From Pseudomonadales bacterium (lineage in GTDB: Bacteria > Pseudomonadota > Gammaproteobacteria > Pseudomonadales > Halieaceae), in assembly GCA_024234735.1 (NCBI GenBank), contig JACKNV010000009.1, forward strand, positions 1-64,000: DNA of 64,000 nucleotides. Direction: 5' to 3'. Shown piece after piece: positions 14,475 to 23,480 of this stretch (positions are counted from its first letter, which is position 1; each line of letters starts with the position of its first letter). The notes under the pieces are model-generated. The model was given only the letters and a program-made list of their open reading frames with translations, was not told the origin of the DNA and did not search any database. The position numbers and the translations under genes were made by a program.

Positions 14475-17223
14475 ATGCCACACCCGGGCAGCAAGTTGCA
14501 CGCACCGGGCGGTATCGCCCTCCTCGCCACCTGCTGCCTGTTGGCAGCAGGCCGGCCGCGGCGCAGCTGGAAGAAATTGTCGTCACCGCCCAGAAACGCG
14601 CGGAGAATCTGCAGGACGTGCCTATCGCACTCACCGCGTTCACCGCCGAGGATATCCGCGCAAGGCAGATCGATACCGTGGCGGACCTGCGCTTCAGCGC
14701 CCCCAATGTCAGCTACTCAAGGGCAACTTCACCGGCAGCAATTTCAAGATACGCGGCGTGGGCACGGACCTGGTGGCGGCCACCGGCGATGGCGGCGTGG
14801 CTTTTCATATCAACGACGTGCCCCTGATCACCCGCGGGATACCGAATATTTCGATATCCAGCAGCTGATCATCCTGCGCGGCCCCAGGGCACGCTGTACG
14901 GTCGCAACGCCACCGGCGGCACGGTCAACATGATTACCAATAGCGCCGACCCGGAAGCCCTGGCGGGCAACATCGAGGACAGTACGGCAATCACGACACC
15001 CTGCGGACCGGGTATGATCAATGTACCCTGGGGACGAGCTGGCGGTGCGCCTGGCGGGCTTCAGCCTGCAACGGGACGGCTATACCGATAACATCGCCAC
15101 CGGCAACGACATCGACGACCGCGACCAGTGGGCATTGCGGGGTTCGCTGCAATGGCGGCCCGGCGAAAATACCACTATCAGCTGATGAGCTCCTACATGA
15201 AGGAGGACAGCAGTCGCACCCGCAGCCCCAAACAACTGTGCCACAACGACCCTCTGCCCTGCTGGGCTGCCTGCCGGACAAGCTGGCCTACGATGCTGTC
15301 AATCCCCTGGCCCAGTTGACCGGCGTGATTCCCAACCTGTTGGGCCCGCTGGGGCCGCAGCCCGCGCTGACCAACGATACCGCCGGGGTGCCGCGCTCGC
15401 TGCGCAAGGTGGCGGCCGATACGGATCCCAGCTACAAATCCCATGACTCGCTCACCATCCTGCGCCTGGATCACGCCTTCAGGCGCCACGAGCTCACCCT
15501 GATCGGCAGCTACGACGACAGCAAGTTGAAGTCCCTGCAGGATTACTCCATGAACTCCAGCGATACCCAGTTCGTGCCCTCACCACTGCTGCCGGTGCTC
15601 GCGCCGATCACCTGAAACCTACTTCGCCGACAACACCCTGCCGATCTCGGCGCCCTCGAAAACCAATACCGGTATCGTGGGCGGCAATATAGCGGACCGC
15701 CTCACCTATCTCGACGGCAGGGACATTTCCGCCGATTCCAACAAGCAGTACACTTTCGAGGCCAACCTGGCGTCCGACTATGACGGCCGCTTCAACTTCA
15801 TGGCCGGCGTATTCTACCTGCACGCCAAAATCGACAACGAGTACTGGGTGCTGGGCAACGGCCTGGATTACTTCGCGGTGGTTTTTCCGGCGGTACCGAT
15901 TTCGCTGGGCGGTCTGGTGGGCGAGGATGGGCTGGGCTGGGTCAGCCCCAGCTTTCACAACCAGACGAAGGACTATCAACTGGAGTCCTGGGCCGCTTTC
16001 GGGGAAGTGTATTACGACCTCAGTCCCACCCTGAAACTCACCACCGGCCTGCGCTATACCCTGACAACAAGGACGCCACCAGCGCCAGCTACCTGCTGAA
16101 TTTCGGTCCGGACGGCAACCCCATCCTGCAGGCCTTCGGTGCCGACGAGGACTACACCGACCTCAACCCCGACCACAACGACAGCCGGAGTGGGGGAGTG
16201 GACCGGCCGGGTGGTGCTGGACTGGACACCGGCGGTCAGCTGGAGCGATGCAACCCTGGTGTACGGCTCGCTTTCCAGGGTTACAAGGGGCGGCTTCAAC
16301 CCGGCCTTCGATCCCAGGGAATTCCCCGGCACCTCCGCCACCTTCAAACCGGAGTTCGTCAACGCGGTGGAAATCGGCACCAAGAACCAGTTCTGGACAA
16401 CCGCCTGCAGGCCAACCTCTCGGCGTTTTACTACGATTACCAGGATCTGCAGATCTCCCGCATCGTCAACCGCACGTCCTTCAACGAGAACACCGACGCC
16501 GAGATCTACGGGCTGGAGTCGGAATTCCTGTTCAGCCCGGACGGCAACTGGCTGCTCAACGCCAATATCGCGCTGTTGCAGACCGGCATAAAGGGCTTTT
16601 CCGCGGTGGACACCCGCGATCCCACCAGGGCAGCAATGCGGTCACCCTCATCAAGGACAACCAGAACGCGGCCAACTGCGTGGTCTTCCACAACGGCGCG
16701 CCGGCGCCCAGATGTCAAAGTCGATCACCCTGGACAGCAGCTCCGCCAGCGGCGCGCTGTTGAGCACCGCCAGTGGCTTGCGCAACCCTACTCCCTGGTG
16801 AAACAGCGAGGCGAACAGGCGCCACAACCCGCCCAGCAGATCGAAGTAGCCAGCGCGGTAAACCTGCTCCACGTGCAGGTTGCCCCAGATGCGCTCGACC
16901 TTCTTCACCGCCAGGCGAAAGTTGTTGGCCGAGGCCCCCAGGGCCACCGCGTTGATCGCCCCGGCCGACGTGCCGGTGATAATGGAAAAGGGATTTTGCG
17001 CGCGCTTGGGAAGCAGTTCGGCGGCCGCCTTCAGCACGCCCACCTGGTAGGCGGCGCGGGCGCCGCCGCCGGTCAGTACCAGTGCCGTGCGATCCGCAGC
17101 CGGTTGACGCTGATTCATGTTGTTGCACTCCCCCGTGAGCACAGCCTACCATAGCTGCCAGATTCCAGGGAGTTCCCCACCGAGCCGCGCCTGTACCGCA
17201 TGGCCCTCGGCTATCACTTCTGA
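14475..17223 (+). pseudogene. TonB-dependent receptor, broken by frameshifts and an inserted patatin fragment
   Basis: Pieced together across frames, the coding sense is a TonB-dependent outer-membrane receptor: an N-terminal signal-like segment, TonB box and plug start ('EEIVVTAQKRAENLQDVP' near 14570), plug ('NFKIRGVGTDLVAATGDGG' near 14735), barrel strands, and a C-terminus 'EPRLYRMALGYHF' ending in the aromatic beta-signal at 17218-17220 with stop TGA. At least six single-base shifts interrupt it. Between about 16718 and 17157 the barrel is replaced by a patatin fragment on the opposite strand. The uptake substrate cannot be told. Coding pattern between shifts is well kept, so decay is recent or some shifts are sequence errors. 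Confidence 0.8.
16718..17157 (-). pseudogene. truncated second copy of the patatin-like gene
   Basis: This stretch is a diverged copy of the 5' third of the intact patatin gene (14008-14445), in the same orientation and exactly 2710 bases away for most of its length. It includes the ATG (17118), the 'LTGGGARAAYQVG' and 'GTSAGAINAV' motifs, and about 35 bases of upstream leader. Identity is high but with scattered substitutions, so it is not a simple assembly duplicate. It stops around 'LSRVIDFD' and runs into receptor sequence. It lacks the catalytic Asp and cannot be active. Confidence 0.75.
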
Positions 17224-17231
17224 AGGTGAAC

Positions 17232-18302
17232 ATGAAACCTGACACACGTAACCTGGCATCGCAAAAGGCGGGCCTGCCTCCGGGCTCCCTGGTGCACGTC
17301 GGCAAACTCCTGGCCAGGGAGACCACCATCAGCGTGATCAATTACCACCGCGACGACATGGTGGAGGCCCAGGCGGCATCGATCCAGGAGGCCATGGAAT
17401 ATTGCAGCGATGATTCGGTCACCTGGGTCATTATCGAGGGGCTGGCCGACGTCGACGTAGTGGAGGCCATCGGCGCGCAATTCAACATCCACCGCCTGGT
17501 GCTGGAGGACATACTCAGCACCCACCAGCGCCCCAAATTCGAGGAATACGAGGATTACCTGTTCCTGGTCCTCAAGGGCTTGATATCCCGGGACGCCGGG
17601 TTCAGGGTCGAATACGAACAGATCAGCCTGCTGGTAATGGAACACGTGGTGTTCACCTTCAAGGAAAAGCAGGACGACCTGCTGCTACCGGTGCGGCAGC
17701 GCATCCGCACCAGCAAGGGCCGCTTCCGCAGCCAGGGCCCGGACTTCCTCGCCTATTCGATCCTCGACGCCATTATCGACCAGGACTTCGTGCTGATGGA
17801 TTCCCTGGACGAGGCCATCGTCGCGCTGGAAGACGCCCTGCTGGCGGGCGAACACACCACCCAGACGCTGCACTCGATCCAGAAACTGAAGCGGGAAGTG
17901 GTCGGCATACGGCGCTTTATCTCGCCGGTGCGCGACCTGGTCAGCGAGATGCTGCGCAGCGAATCGGCGCTCATAGACGAAAAAACCCACATCTACCTGC
18001 GGGACGTGTCCGACCACGTGATCCGCATCATCGAATCCGTGGAGCTGCACCGGGACATCATCTCCGGCTTGCTGGATATCTACATTTCCAGCGTCAGCAA
18101 CAGGATGAACGAGGTGATGAAGGTGTTGACCGTGTTTGCCTCGATCTTCATCCCGCTGACCTTTCTCACCGGCATCTACGGGATGAACTTCGAGTACATG
18201 CCGGAGCTGCGCTGGCACTGGTCCTACCCGGTGCTGTGGCTCGCATTCATCACCATACCGGCGGTGTTGCTGGTGTATTTCAAGCGCCGGAAATGGCTGT
18301 AA
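17232..18302 (+). CDS. corA: CorA-type Mg2+/Co2+ transporter
   Basis: A 356-residue CorA/MIT-family protein. A long soluble N-terminal domain of helices is followed by two C-terminal membrane spans. The signature 'YGMNFEYMPEL' (GMN motif) follows the first span near residue 315, and the chain ends in a basic 'KRRKWL' tail. It forms a pentameric channel for Mg2+ and possibly Co2+/Ni2+ in the inner membrane. The start ATG at 17232 is chosen because GAAGG lies about 6 bases upstream; a GTG two codons earlier (17226) is in frame. It begins just after the receptor stop, which overlaps its leader. Confidence 0.92.
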   Translation: MKPDTRNLASQKAGLPPGSLVHVGKLLARETTISVINYHRDDMVEAQAASIQEAMEYCSDDSVTWVIIEGLADVDVVEAIGAQFNIHRLVLEDILSTHQRPKFEEYEDYLFLVLKGLISRDAGFRVEYEQISLLVMEHVVFTFKEKQDDLLLPVRQRIRTSKGRFRSQGPDFLAYSILDAIIDQDFVLMDSLDEAIVALEDALLAGEHTTQTLHSIQKLKREVVGIRRFISPVRDLVSEMLRSESALIDEKTHIYLRDVSDHVIRIIESVELHRDIISGLLDIYISSVSNRMNEVMKVLTVFASIFIPLTFLTGIYGMNFEYMPELRWHWSYPVLWLAFITIPAVLLVYFKRRKWL

Positions 18303-18313
18303 CCGCCGCGCCC

Positions 18314-18335
18314 GGCGGGCGCCTGCAAGCCCGCC
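18314..18335. terminator. GC-rich hairpin between convergent corA and binding-protein genes
   Basis: A 7-base-pair stem GGCGGGC/GCCCGCC with an 8-base loop fills the 33-base gap between the two convergent stops. There is no T-run, so it is at best a weak or Rho-assisted terminator serving both sides. Confidence 0.3.
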
Positions 18336-19490
18336 CTACCAGGCCAGCGGGTAGATAAGCCGGGTTTCCGCCAGGTCGGTGGGCGCGACCAGGTGACGGC
18401 TGCCGCCCTGCCACTGGAACAGATAGTTGTTCTTGCCCACCTGGCGGCCGTCCGCGGCCACCTTGTAGATACCCATCAGGGAATTGAACACCATGCTGTG
18501 CAACTGCTCGCGCACCGCGGCGTGATCGGTGCTGCCAGCCAGGCGCACCGCGGCCTCCATCACCTGACCACCGCTGTATCCCAGGGCGGCATAGGCGGCG
18601 GGATTGACCCCATAGCGCTGGCGAAAACGGTAGGCAAAGTCCTGGGCACCGGGCAACCTGATACCGCGCAGCCACTGCGTCACACCGACCACGCCCTCGG
18701 CGTCGTCCTGCAAGATCTCGCCAAACTCCTTGAGCGAGGCGCCCACCCCGAAAACCAGCATTTTCGGCTTCACCCCGGCCTGCCTGAGGGCCCGCACCAG
18801 TTGAGTGGAGCCCTCCAGGTATGCCAGGGTCATGATGACGTCGGGGTTGACGGCCTGCAGCTGGCGCACCAGCTCGGGTATGTTATCAAGGCTGTCGGCG
18901 GGCTGGTCCAGCACGATGTCGACACCCAGTTCCGCCGCCCTCACGTGCACGCCGCCGACCACGTCCCGACCGAAGTCGTTATCCACCCACAGCAGCGCCA
19001 TGGTCCTGGCGCCCTGCTGGACCGCGACCTCGATGGCAATGTCCATATAGCGCGTCGAGGGGGTATCCAGGCCGATGATGTTGTCGTAGTCCTGGTTCCA
19101 GATATCGTCGGCGGAGGCCGCCAGGGTCAACATCGGAAAGTTGTGGGCCTCCGCCACCTGAGCGGCCGCCATGGTGATGTTGGAGGAATACGGGCCAACC
19201 AGTAGATCGACCTTGTCCTCCCCGATCAGCTTTTCATACAGCTCCGCGCTGCGCTGCGGATCCGAGCCGTCATCGTAGTGCACCAGTTCCACCGGCCTGC
19301 CCAGCAGCGCGCCACGGCCGTTGACGTCGTGCACCCACATCTGCAGACCGCGCAACTGGTTGATACCGAAGTCCTGAAGCGGGCCGCTCAGGGACTGGGT
19401 AGTGCCGATCCTGATTGGCTCGACACTCTGCGCCGCGGCCGCCAGGGCCAGGGTAGCAAGGAAAAAGGCTAGCAGCAGCTTACGGATCAC
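18336..19490 (-). CDS. branched-chain amino-acid-type ABC transporter substrate-binding protein (LivK-like)
   Basis: A 384-residue periplasmic protein with a Sec signal peptide (about residues 1-20, ending 'AAAAQS'). The mature part matches the type I periplasmic binding fold of the Peripla_BP_6/LivK group: 'IRIGTTQSLSGPLQDFG' at the start, 'VDLLVGPYSSNITMAAAQVAE' near residue 95, and 'YAALGYSGGQVMEAA' towards the end. It should bind a small ligand such as an amino acid, amide or aromatic acid. No permease or ATPase genes are nearby, so it is an orphan that may serve a distant transporter or act as a sensor. The ligand is unknown. Confidence 0.82.
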   Translation of the reverse strand: MIRKLLLAFFLATLALAAAAQSVEPIRIGTTQSLSGPLQDFGINQLRGLQMWVHDVNGRGALLGRPVELVHYDDGSDPQRSAELYEKLIGEDKVDLLVGPYSSNITMAAAQVAEAHNFPMLTLAASADDIWNQDYDNIIGLDTPSTRYMDIAIEVAVQQGARTMALLWVDNDFGRDVVGGVHVRAAELGVDIVLDQPADSLDNIPELVRQLQAVNPDVIMTLAYLEGSTQLVRALRQAGVKPKMLVFGVGASLKEFGEILQDDAEGVVGVTQWLRGIRLPGAQDFAYRFRQRYGVNPAAYAALGYSGGQVMEAAVRLAGSTDHAAVREQLHSMVFNSLMGIYKVAADGRQVGKNNYLFQWQGGSRHLVAPTDLAETRLIYPLAW

Positions 19491-19502
19491 AGGGTTCCCC
19501 GA

Positions 19503-20255
19503 TTACTTTTCTACGTCAAGTTCGCGCTTGGTGGTGTATAGCCAGCGCACTGTCTGGTACTCAAAGGCCGAGCCGGTTTCATAGTAGCGAAAGGTCGTGT
19601 GGGCCCGGGTATCGATGCTGTCGAACAGGAACGCGGTGGCCCGCACCGGCTGGGCCAGCAAGTCGTTCTGTATATAGTCCTGCAGCATGAAATCGGGCAC
19701 CAGGCCGACGCCGTCGCGCAGGTTGGACGGCCCCAGCAGCGGCAGTACCAGGTAGGGCCCGGTCCCCACCCCCCAGTGACCCAGGGTCTGGCCGAAGTCC
19801 TCGTCGGGTTTGGGCATGCCCATGCTGCTGGCCACGTCGATCAGCCCGAACAGGCCGATGGTGCTGTTGACCAGCACCCGCCCGGTGCTCTGGAAAAACT
19901 TGCCGGGACTGGCCTGCAAAAGCGAGTTGGCCATGGTGCGCACGTCGCGGAAGTTCTCGAAGAAATTGTGCACCCCGACCCGGGCCGGGCGCGGCACCGC
20001 GGCTTCCCAGCCGCGCACCACCGGCAGGAAAACCCAGCGGTCGAAATAGTAGTTGAAGTTATAGATGCGCTTGTTCATGCCCTCCCAGGGATCGTAGACC
20101 TTCTGGATATCCACGGCGTTCGCGGGAACGATGCGCTGGGCGGCGAACACCGGCTCGGGGTAATCCTGGTGTTTTGCCGGAGGGCTGGAGCCGCAGGCGG
20201 CGAGTGACAGGGCCAGGCAGATAATGGCCGCGCGGGCGCTGGGCTGGTCCATCAT
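19503..20255 (-). CDS. mlaA: MlaA (VacJ) outer-membrane lipid-asymmetry lipoprotein
   Basis: A 250-residue lipoprotein with lipobox 'LSLAAC' near residue 20. Family-typical segments are 'DPWEGMNKRIYNFNYYFDRW', 'NFFENFRDVRTMANSLLQ', 'RVLVNSTIGLFGLIDVAS' and 'DFGQTLGHWGVGTGPYLVLP'. MlaA sits in the outer membrane with porins and removes misplaced phospholipids from the outer leaflet, handing them to the Mla shuttle. Its start overlaps the stop of the upstream hydrolase gene in ATGA, so the two are cotranscribed. The mlaBCDEF genes are not in this window. Confidence 0.93.
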   Translation of the reverse strand: MMDQPSARAAIICLALSLAACGSSPPAKHQDYPEPVFAAQRIVPANAVDIQKVYDPWEGMNKRIYNFNYYFDRWVFLPVVRGWEAAVPRPARVGVHNFFENFRDVRTMANSLLQASPGKFFQSTGRVLVNSTIGLFGLIDVASSMGMPKPDEDFGQTLGHWGVGTGPYLVLPLLGPSNLRDGVGLVPDFMLQDYIQNDLLAQPVRATAFLFDSIDTRAHTTFRYYETGSAFEYQTVRWLYTTKRELDVEK

Positions 20256-21547
20256 TGCGCCTCTCCGGTGAAGGTGGCCACCATATGGGCCACGTTATCG
20301 CGGTAATTCATGTTGCCGCAATGTCCCCCATGGGGATAGATAGTCGCCCGGTCCCCGAACACTTCGTTGAAGAATTCGATCTCTCCCGGTTCCAGGATGA
20401 TATCGTCCTGGTTGTGCATCACCGTAATCTTCGGTGAGTTACGCAGGTAGTCGGCGATGGAGTGCAGGCCGATGGCGGCGATAAACTCGTCGCGGCTCAT
20501 CTGCGGGTAATCCGCCTTGTAATAGGGGTAAAAGAAGTCGTGGTAGTAGTCGGTAAAGCCGACCCGACTCAACACCTGGTCGTATACCGTCAGGTCGGCG
20601 TAGCGATCCAGTTCCAGGCCCTTGGGCTTGACGAAGCCGTAGTCGGTCATCACGTCGGAGGTGAACACCATCGAGCCGGACGAGATGCGGAAGGAAACCC
20701 CGATCAGCGCCGCCAGCTCCTCGTTCTGCAGATGCATTGCCTTGTAGGCCTTGTAGAGAAAATCGCCGCCGATGTCGTCCTCGTCCTTGTAGATCTTGCT
20801 GAAACCCTGCACCAGGCGCTCAAAGAAGCCGGCAAAGTTATCTTCCCCACCGGGAATGCTCTGGGTCATGCGATCCAGCAGCGAGATCGAGTTGTACAGC
20901 GACACCGGCGGGTTGATCAGCAGTACCCGGCGGAAGTTGAAGGTCTTGCGCTCCTCGTCCAGCTTGGCGACGTAGGCCGAATTGAATCCGCCGAGGCTGT
21001 AGCCGGTGAGGTTGAAAGACGTGGCATCGATGTCCTCGTCCAGTTCCGCCCAGATCATTTCCATCACGTGATAGAGATCGGCTGCATCCCGCTGCGCATC
21101 GCCGACCACCCCGGTACTGGAGGCGGAGGTGACGAAGTTGGGATAGGTCGGCGAAGACAGCGCCACCACATGGAACCCCGCCTGGTAGAAGGCCCGGGCC
21201 ATGTTGGTGTTCTTGCCACCGTTGTGGGCCGCGCCGGTGCCGGCGATGAGGAATATCAGCGGCGCCGCTTTTTTCTGCAGCGCCACCGAGTAGATCATCT
21301 CCTTGCCATACCACAACAGGTCCGGCAGCTGGCGCTCGGGGAACACGGTCAGCCAGCGCTTCTTGAAGGGAATGTACTCGGGGAGCCTGGCCTCGTAACC
21401 CTCGGGGGTTCCCACCACGGTGGCGGCATAACGATCGGTGAGCGGGTAGCCGTAGTCCTTTACTGTAACGGTGGCCGAGGCGAAGGATGCCAGCATCAGC
21501 AGGATAAACCCCACCACCATTCGCTGCGAGAAGTCTGCGATAGTCAC
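20252..21547 (-). CDS. exported alpha/beta-hydrolase coupled to mlaA
   Basis: A 431-residue protein from the preferred GTG at 21547, which has GGA about 6 bases upstream; an open extension of 21 residues exists. The N-terminus is a likely signal peptide ('MVVGFILLMLASFASA'). The alpha/beta-hydrolase fold shows a nucleophile elbow 'GYSLGG' near residue 179, an oxyanion-type 'LIAGTGAAHNGG', a possible acid in 'HNQDDIILEPG' and the catalytic His in 'HGGHCGNMNY'. It is probably a periplasmic esterase or lipase. Its ATGA overlap with mlaA hints at work on outer-membrane or released lipids; that is inference. The substrate is unknown. Confidence 0.75.
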   Translation of the reverse strand: MTIADFSQRMVVGFILLMLASFASATVTVKDYGYPLTDRYAATVVGTPEGYEARLPEYIPFKKRWLTVFPERQLPDLLWYGKEMIYSVALQKKAAPLIFLIAGTGAAHNGGKNTNMARAFYQAGFHVVALSSPTYPNFVTSASSTGVVGDAQRDAADLYHVMEMIWAELDEDIDATSFNLTGYSLGGFNSAYVAKLDEERKTFNFRRVLLINPPVSLYNSISLLDRMTQSIPGGEDNFAGFFERLVQGFSKIYKDEDDIGGDFLYKAYKAMHLQNEELAALIGVSFRISSGSMVFTSDVMTDYGFVKPKGLELDRYADLTVYDQVLSRVGFTDYYHDFFYPYYKADYPQMSRDEFIAAIGLHSIADYLRNSPKITVMHNQDDIILEPGEIEFFNEVFGDRATIYPHGGHCGNMNYRDNVAHMVATFTGEAQ

Positions 21548-21692
21548 GTTATTTCCAGAGTTGTCCCCAGTGCAGGCTGGCATTCTGGCACGAAACCCCC
21601 CGCCTGGCATCCATTATCGTGGCCCGGGCACTCCTTGCGGGCCGGCTCGCAGGCAAAGAACCGTTATTTTCCGCCAATAAGCAATCCCGGCC

Positions 21693-22370
21693 TCACATGG
21701 GCAGCGGCAGGAACACCGAAGACACGGCGTGGACGGCGCTGGTCACCGTGCGGTCACCCCGGTCGCCGGCGATCCGCGCCATCATCTCCTGCAGGACGAT
21801 GAGCTTGCCGAACAACCGCTCGAAGCTGAGGTTGTCGATCCTCCCCTGGTATTCATAGGTGATGAGGTAGGGCGAGCCGTCGGGCTTGCGCGTGTTTTTC
21901 AATTTCCACACCAGCACCTCGACGTTGCGGGCGCTGGTCAACAGCGCTTCGCTGTTGAGCTGATCGTGGATGAACAGTTCGGGCTTGTAACTGTAGGCCT
22001 GGCGCAGCATGCCCCCGAGGCCCACTACCAGCGCGAATACCCGGTCGCCGCGAAAACCCGGATCGAAGGTCAGGTTCATGGCATCGATACCCTGCAGGCC
22101 GTCCAGCTCGGGAAAATCCAGCACCCCGTGGGCGGTCTTCAGTTGCGCCAGGCGCCCCGCCACCGTCATGCCCGGTATTTTCGCCAGTTGGTCGGGGTTG
22201 CGCTTGTACAACTTGACCAGCAGTTCGCGCACCTCGCGGCGGCTCTCGTCGATGAACTCATCCGCCACCATGTCGATATCGGTTTTGGCCAGGTTCTTGA
22301 TCTCATAACCGCCGCAGGCGCCGAGCGGGACGCACAGCACTAAACACAGGATCAGGGTGAGGGAACGCAT
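21693..22370 (-). CDS. predicted lipoprotein of unknown function
   Basis: A 225-residue protein with a signal peptide and lipobox 'PLGACGG' at about residues 15-21, so it should be lipid-anchored. The body has no motif I recognise; it is mixed alpha/beta with a segment 'FALVVGLGGMLRQAYSYK' that could be membrane-associated. It is divergent from pldA and upstream of the hydrolase-mlaA pair, with 145 bases between. That neighbourhood suggests an envelope role but does not prove it. Confidence 0.65.
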   Translation of the reverse strand: MRSLTLILCLVLCVPLGACGGYEIKNLAKTDIDMVADEFIDESRREVRELLVKLYKRNPDQLAKIPGMTVAGRLAQLKTAHGVLDFPELDGLQGIDAMNLTFDPGFRGDRVFALVVGLGGMLRQAYSYKPELFIHDQLNSEALLTSARNVEVLVWKLKNTRKPDGSPYLITYEYQGRIDNLSFERLFGKLIVLQEMMARIAGDRGDRTVTSAVHAVSSVFLPLPM

Positions 22371-22467
22371 CGGCCCATTCTAGCAAGCCCGCCCTGCCGC
22401 CGGGTGATTTGTGTAAAATTGCCGCTTATCCCCGGGGCAAGGGGTGGCGACAGCCGGAGGACAGCTC

Positions 22468-23469
22468 ATGCACCGACAACTTCTGGGCGCTATCGCCCTG
22501 TTCGCCTGCTGGACGGGCCACTGCGTGGCCAGCGCGCCGACGCTGGCGGCCTGCGCCGCCCTGGACGACGACCAGGCCCGGCTGGGTTGCTACGACGCGC
22601 TGGCGGGGCGCCTGCCCGGCACCCTGGAATCGGCCGAAGCCGTGGACGGCAAACCAGGCAGTGATAGCGAGACAGAGGCGGACTACATCCCCCCGCGCCT
22701 CTACCAGGAAGAGGCCCACGCCACCAACCGCTTCGTGATCATTCCCTACGAGCGCAACTACCTGCTGCCGATCACCTACAACAGCCATATCAATGAGCAG
22801 GCCTGGGAGATCGCCCACCCCGGCACCGGCATGGACAAGGCCGAGGTCAAGTTCCAGCTCAGCATGAAGGCCATCATCTGGCAGGACATTCTGGGCCACG
22901 ACCTGGACCTGTGGGGCGCCTATACCCAGACCAGCTGGATGCAGGCCTACAACACCGACGCCTCCTCCCCGTTCCGGGAGACCGACTACATGCCGGAGCT
23001 GATCCTGAGTATCGCCAACAGCTGGAAGGTGCTGGGTTTTCACAACACCCGGGTAAACATTCACTTCAACCACGAATCCAACGGCCAGTCGGAGCCCCTG
23101 TCACGCAGCTGGAACCGGGCCATCCTGTCGGGCCTGTTCGAACGCCGCAACTTCTCCCTGGAGGCCAGTGCCTGGTACCGCATTCCCGAGCGCAGCAAGG
23201 ATGACGACAACCCGGATATCGACGACTACATGGGCAACGGCCAGCTGCAGGGCCTGTGGAAATGGCCCCGCTACACCCTGGGATTCACCCTGCGCAACAA
23301 CCTGCAGAAGGATAACAAGGGCGCCATTCAACTCGACTGGACCTTCCCCATCAGCCAGCGGTTCAGCGGCTACGTGCAGTATTTCAACGGTTACGGCGAG
23401 AGCCTGATCGACTACAACGAGAGCACCAACCGTATCGGTATCGGCGTCAGCCTCACCGACCCCTTCTAG
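22468..23469 (+). CDS. pldA: outer-membrane phospholipase A (OMPLA)
   Basis: A 333-residue outer-membrane beta-barrel enzyme with a signal peptide ending near 'CVASA'. The active-site segment 'NIHFNHESNGQSEPLSRSWNR' shows the His and Ser (HxS within 'NHESNGQ') and the Asn of the OMPLA triad. 'VQYFNGYGESLIDYN' near the end is also conserved, and the chain ends in Phe. It degrades phospholipids that reach the outer leaflet. The start ATG at 22468 has a GGAGG site 7 bases upstream. An extra ~60-residue N-terminal segment with paired cysteines ('AACAALDDDQARLGCYDAL') precedes the barrel. Confidence 0.92.
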   Translation: MHRQLLGAIALFACWTGHCVASAPTLAACAALDDDQARLGCYDALAGRLPGTLESAEAVDGKPGSDSETEADYIPPRLYQEEAHATNRFVIIPYERNYLLPITYNSHINEQAWEIAHPGTGMDKAEVKFQLSMKAIIWQDILGHDLDLWGAYTQTSWMQAYNTDASSPFRETDYMPELILSIANSWKVLGFHNTRVNIHFNHESNGQSEPLSRSWNRAILSGLFERRNFSLEASAWYRIPERSKDDDNPDIDDYMGNGQLQGLWKWPRYTLGFTLRNNLQKDNKGAIQLDWTFPISQRFSGYVQYFNGYGESLIDYNESTNRIGIGVSLTDPF

Positions 23470-23480
23470 GGGACCAGCGC

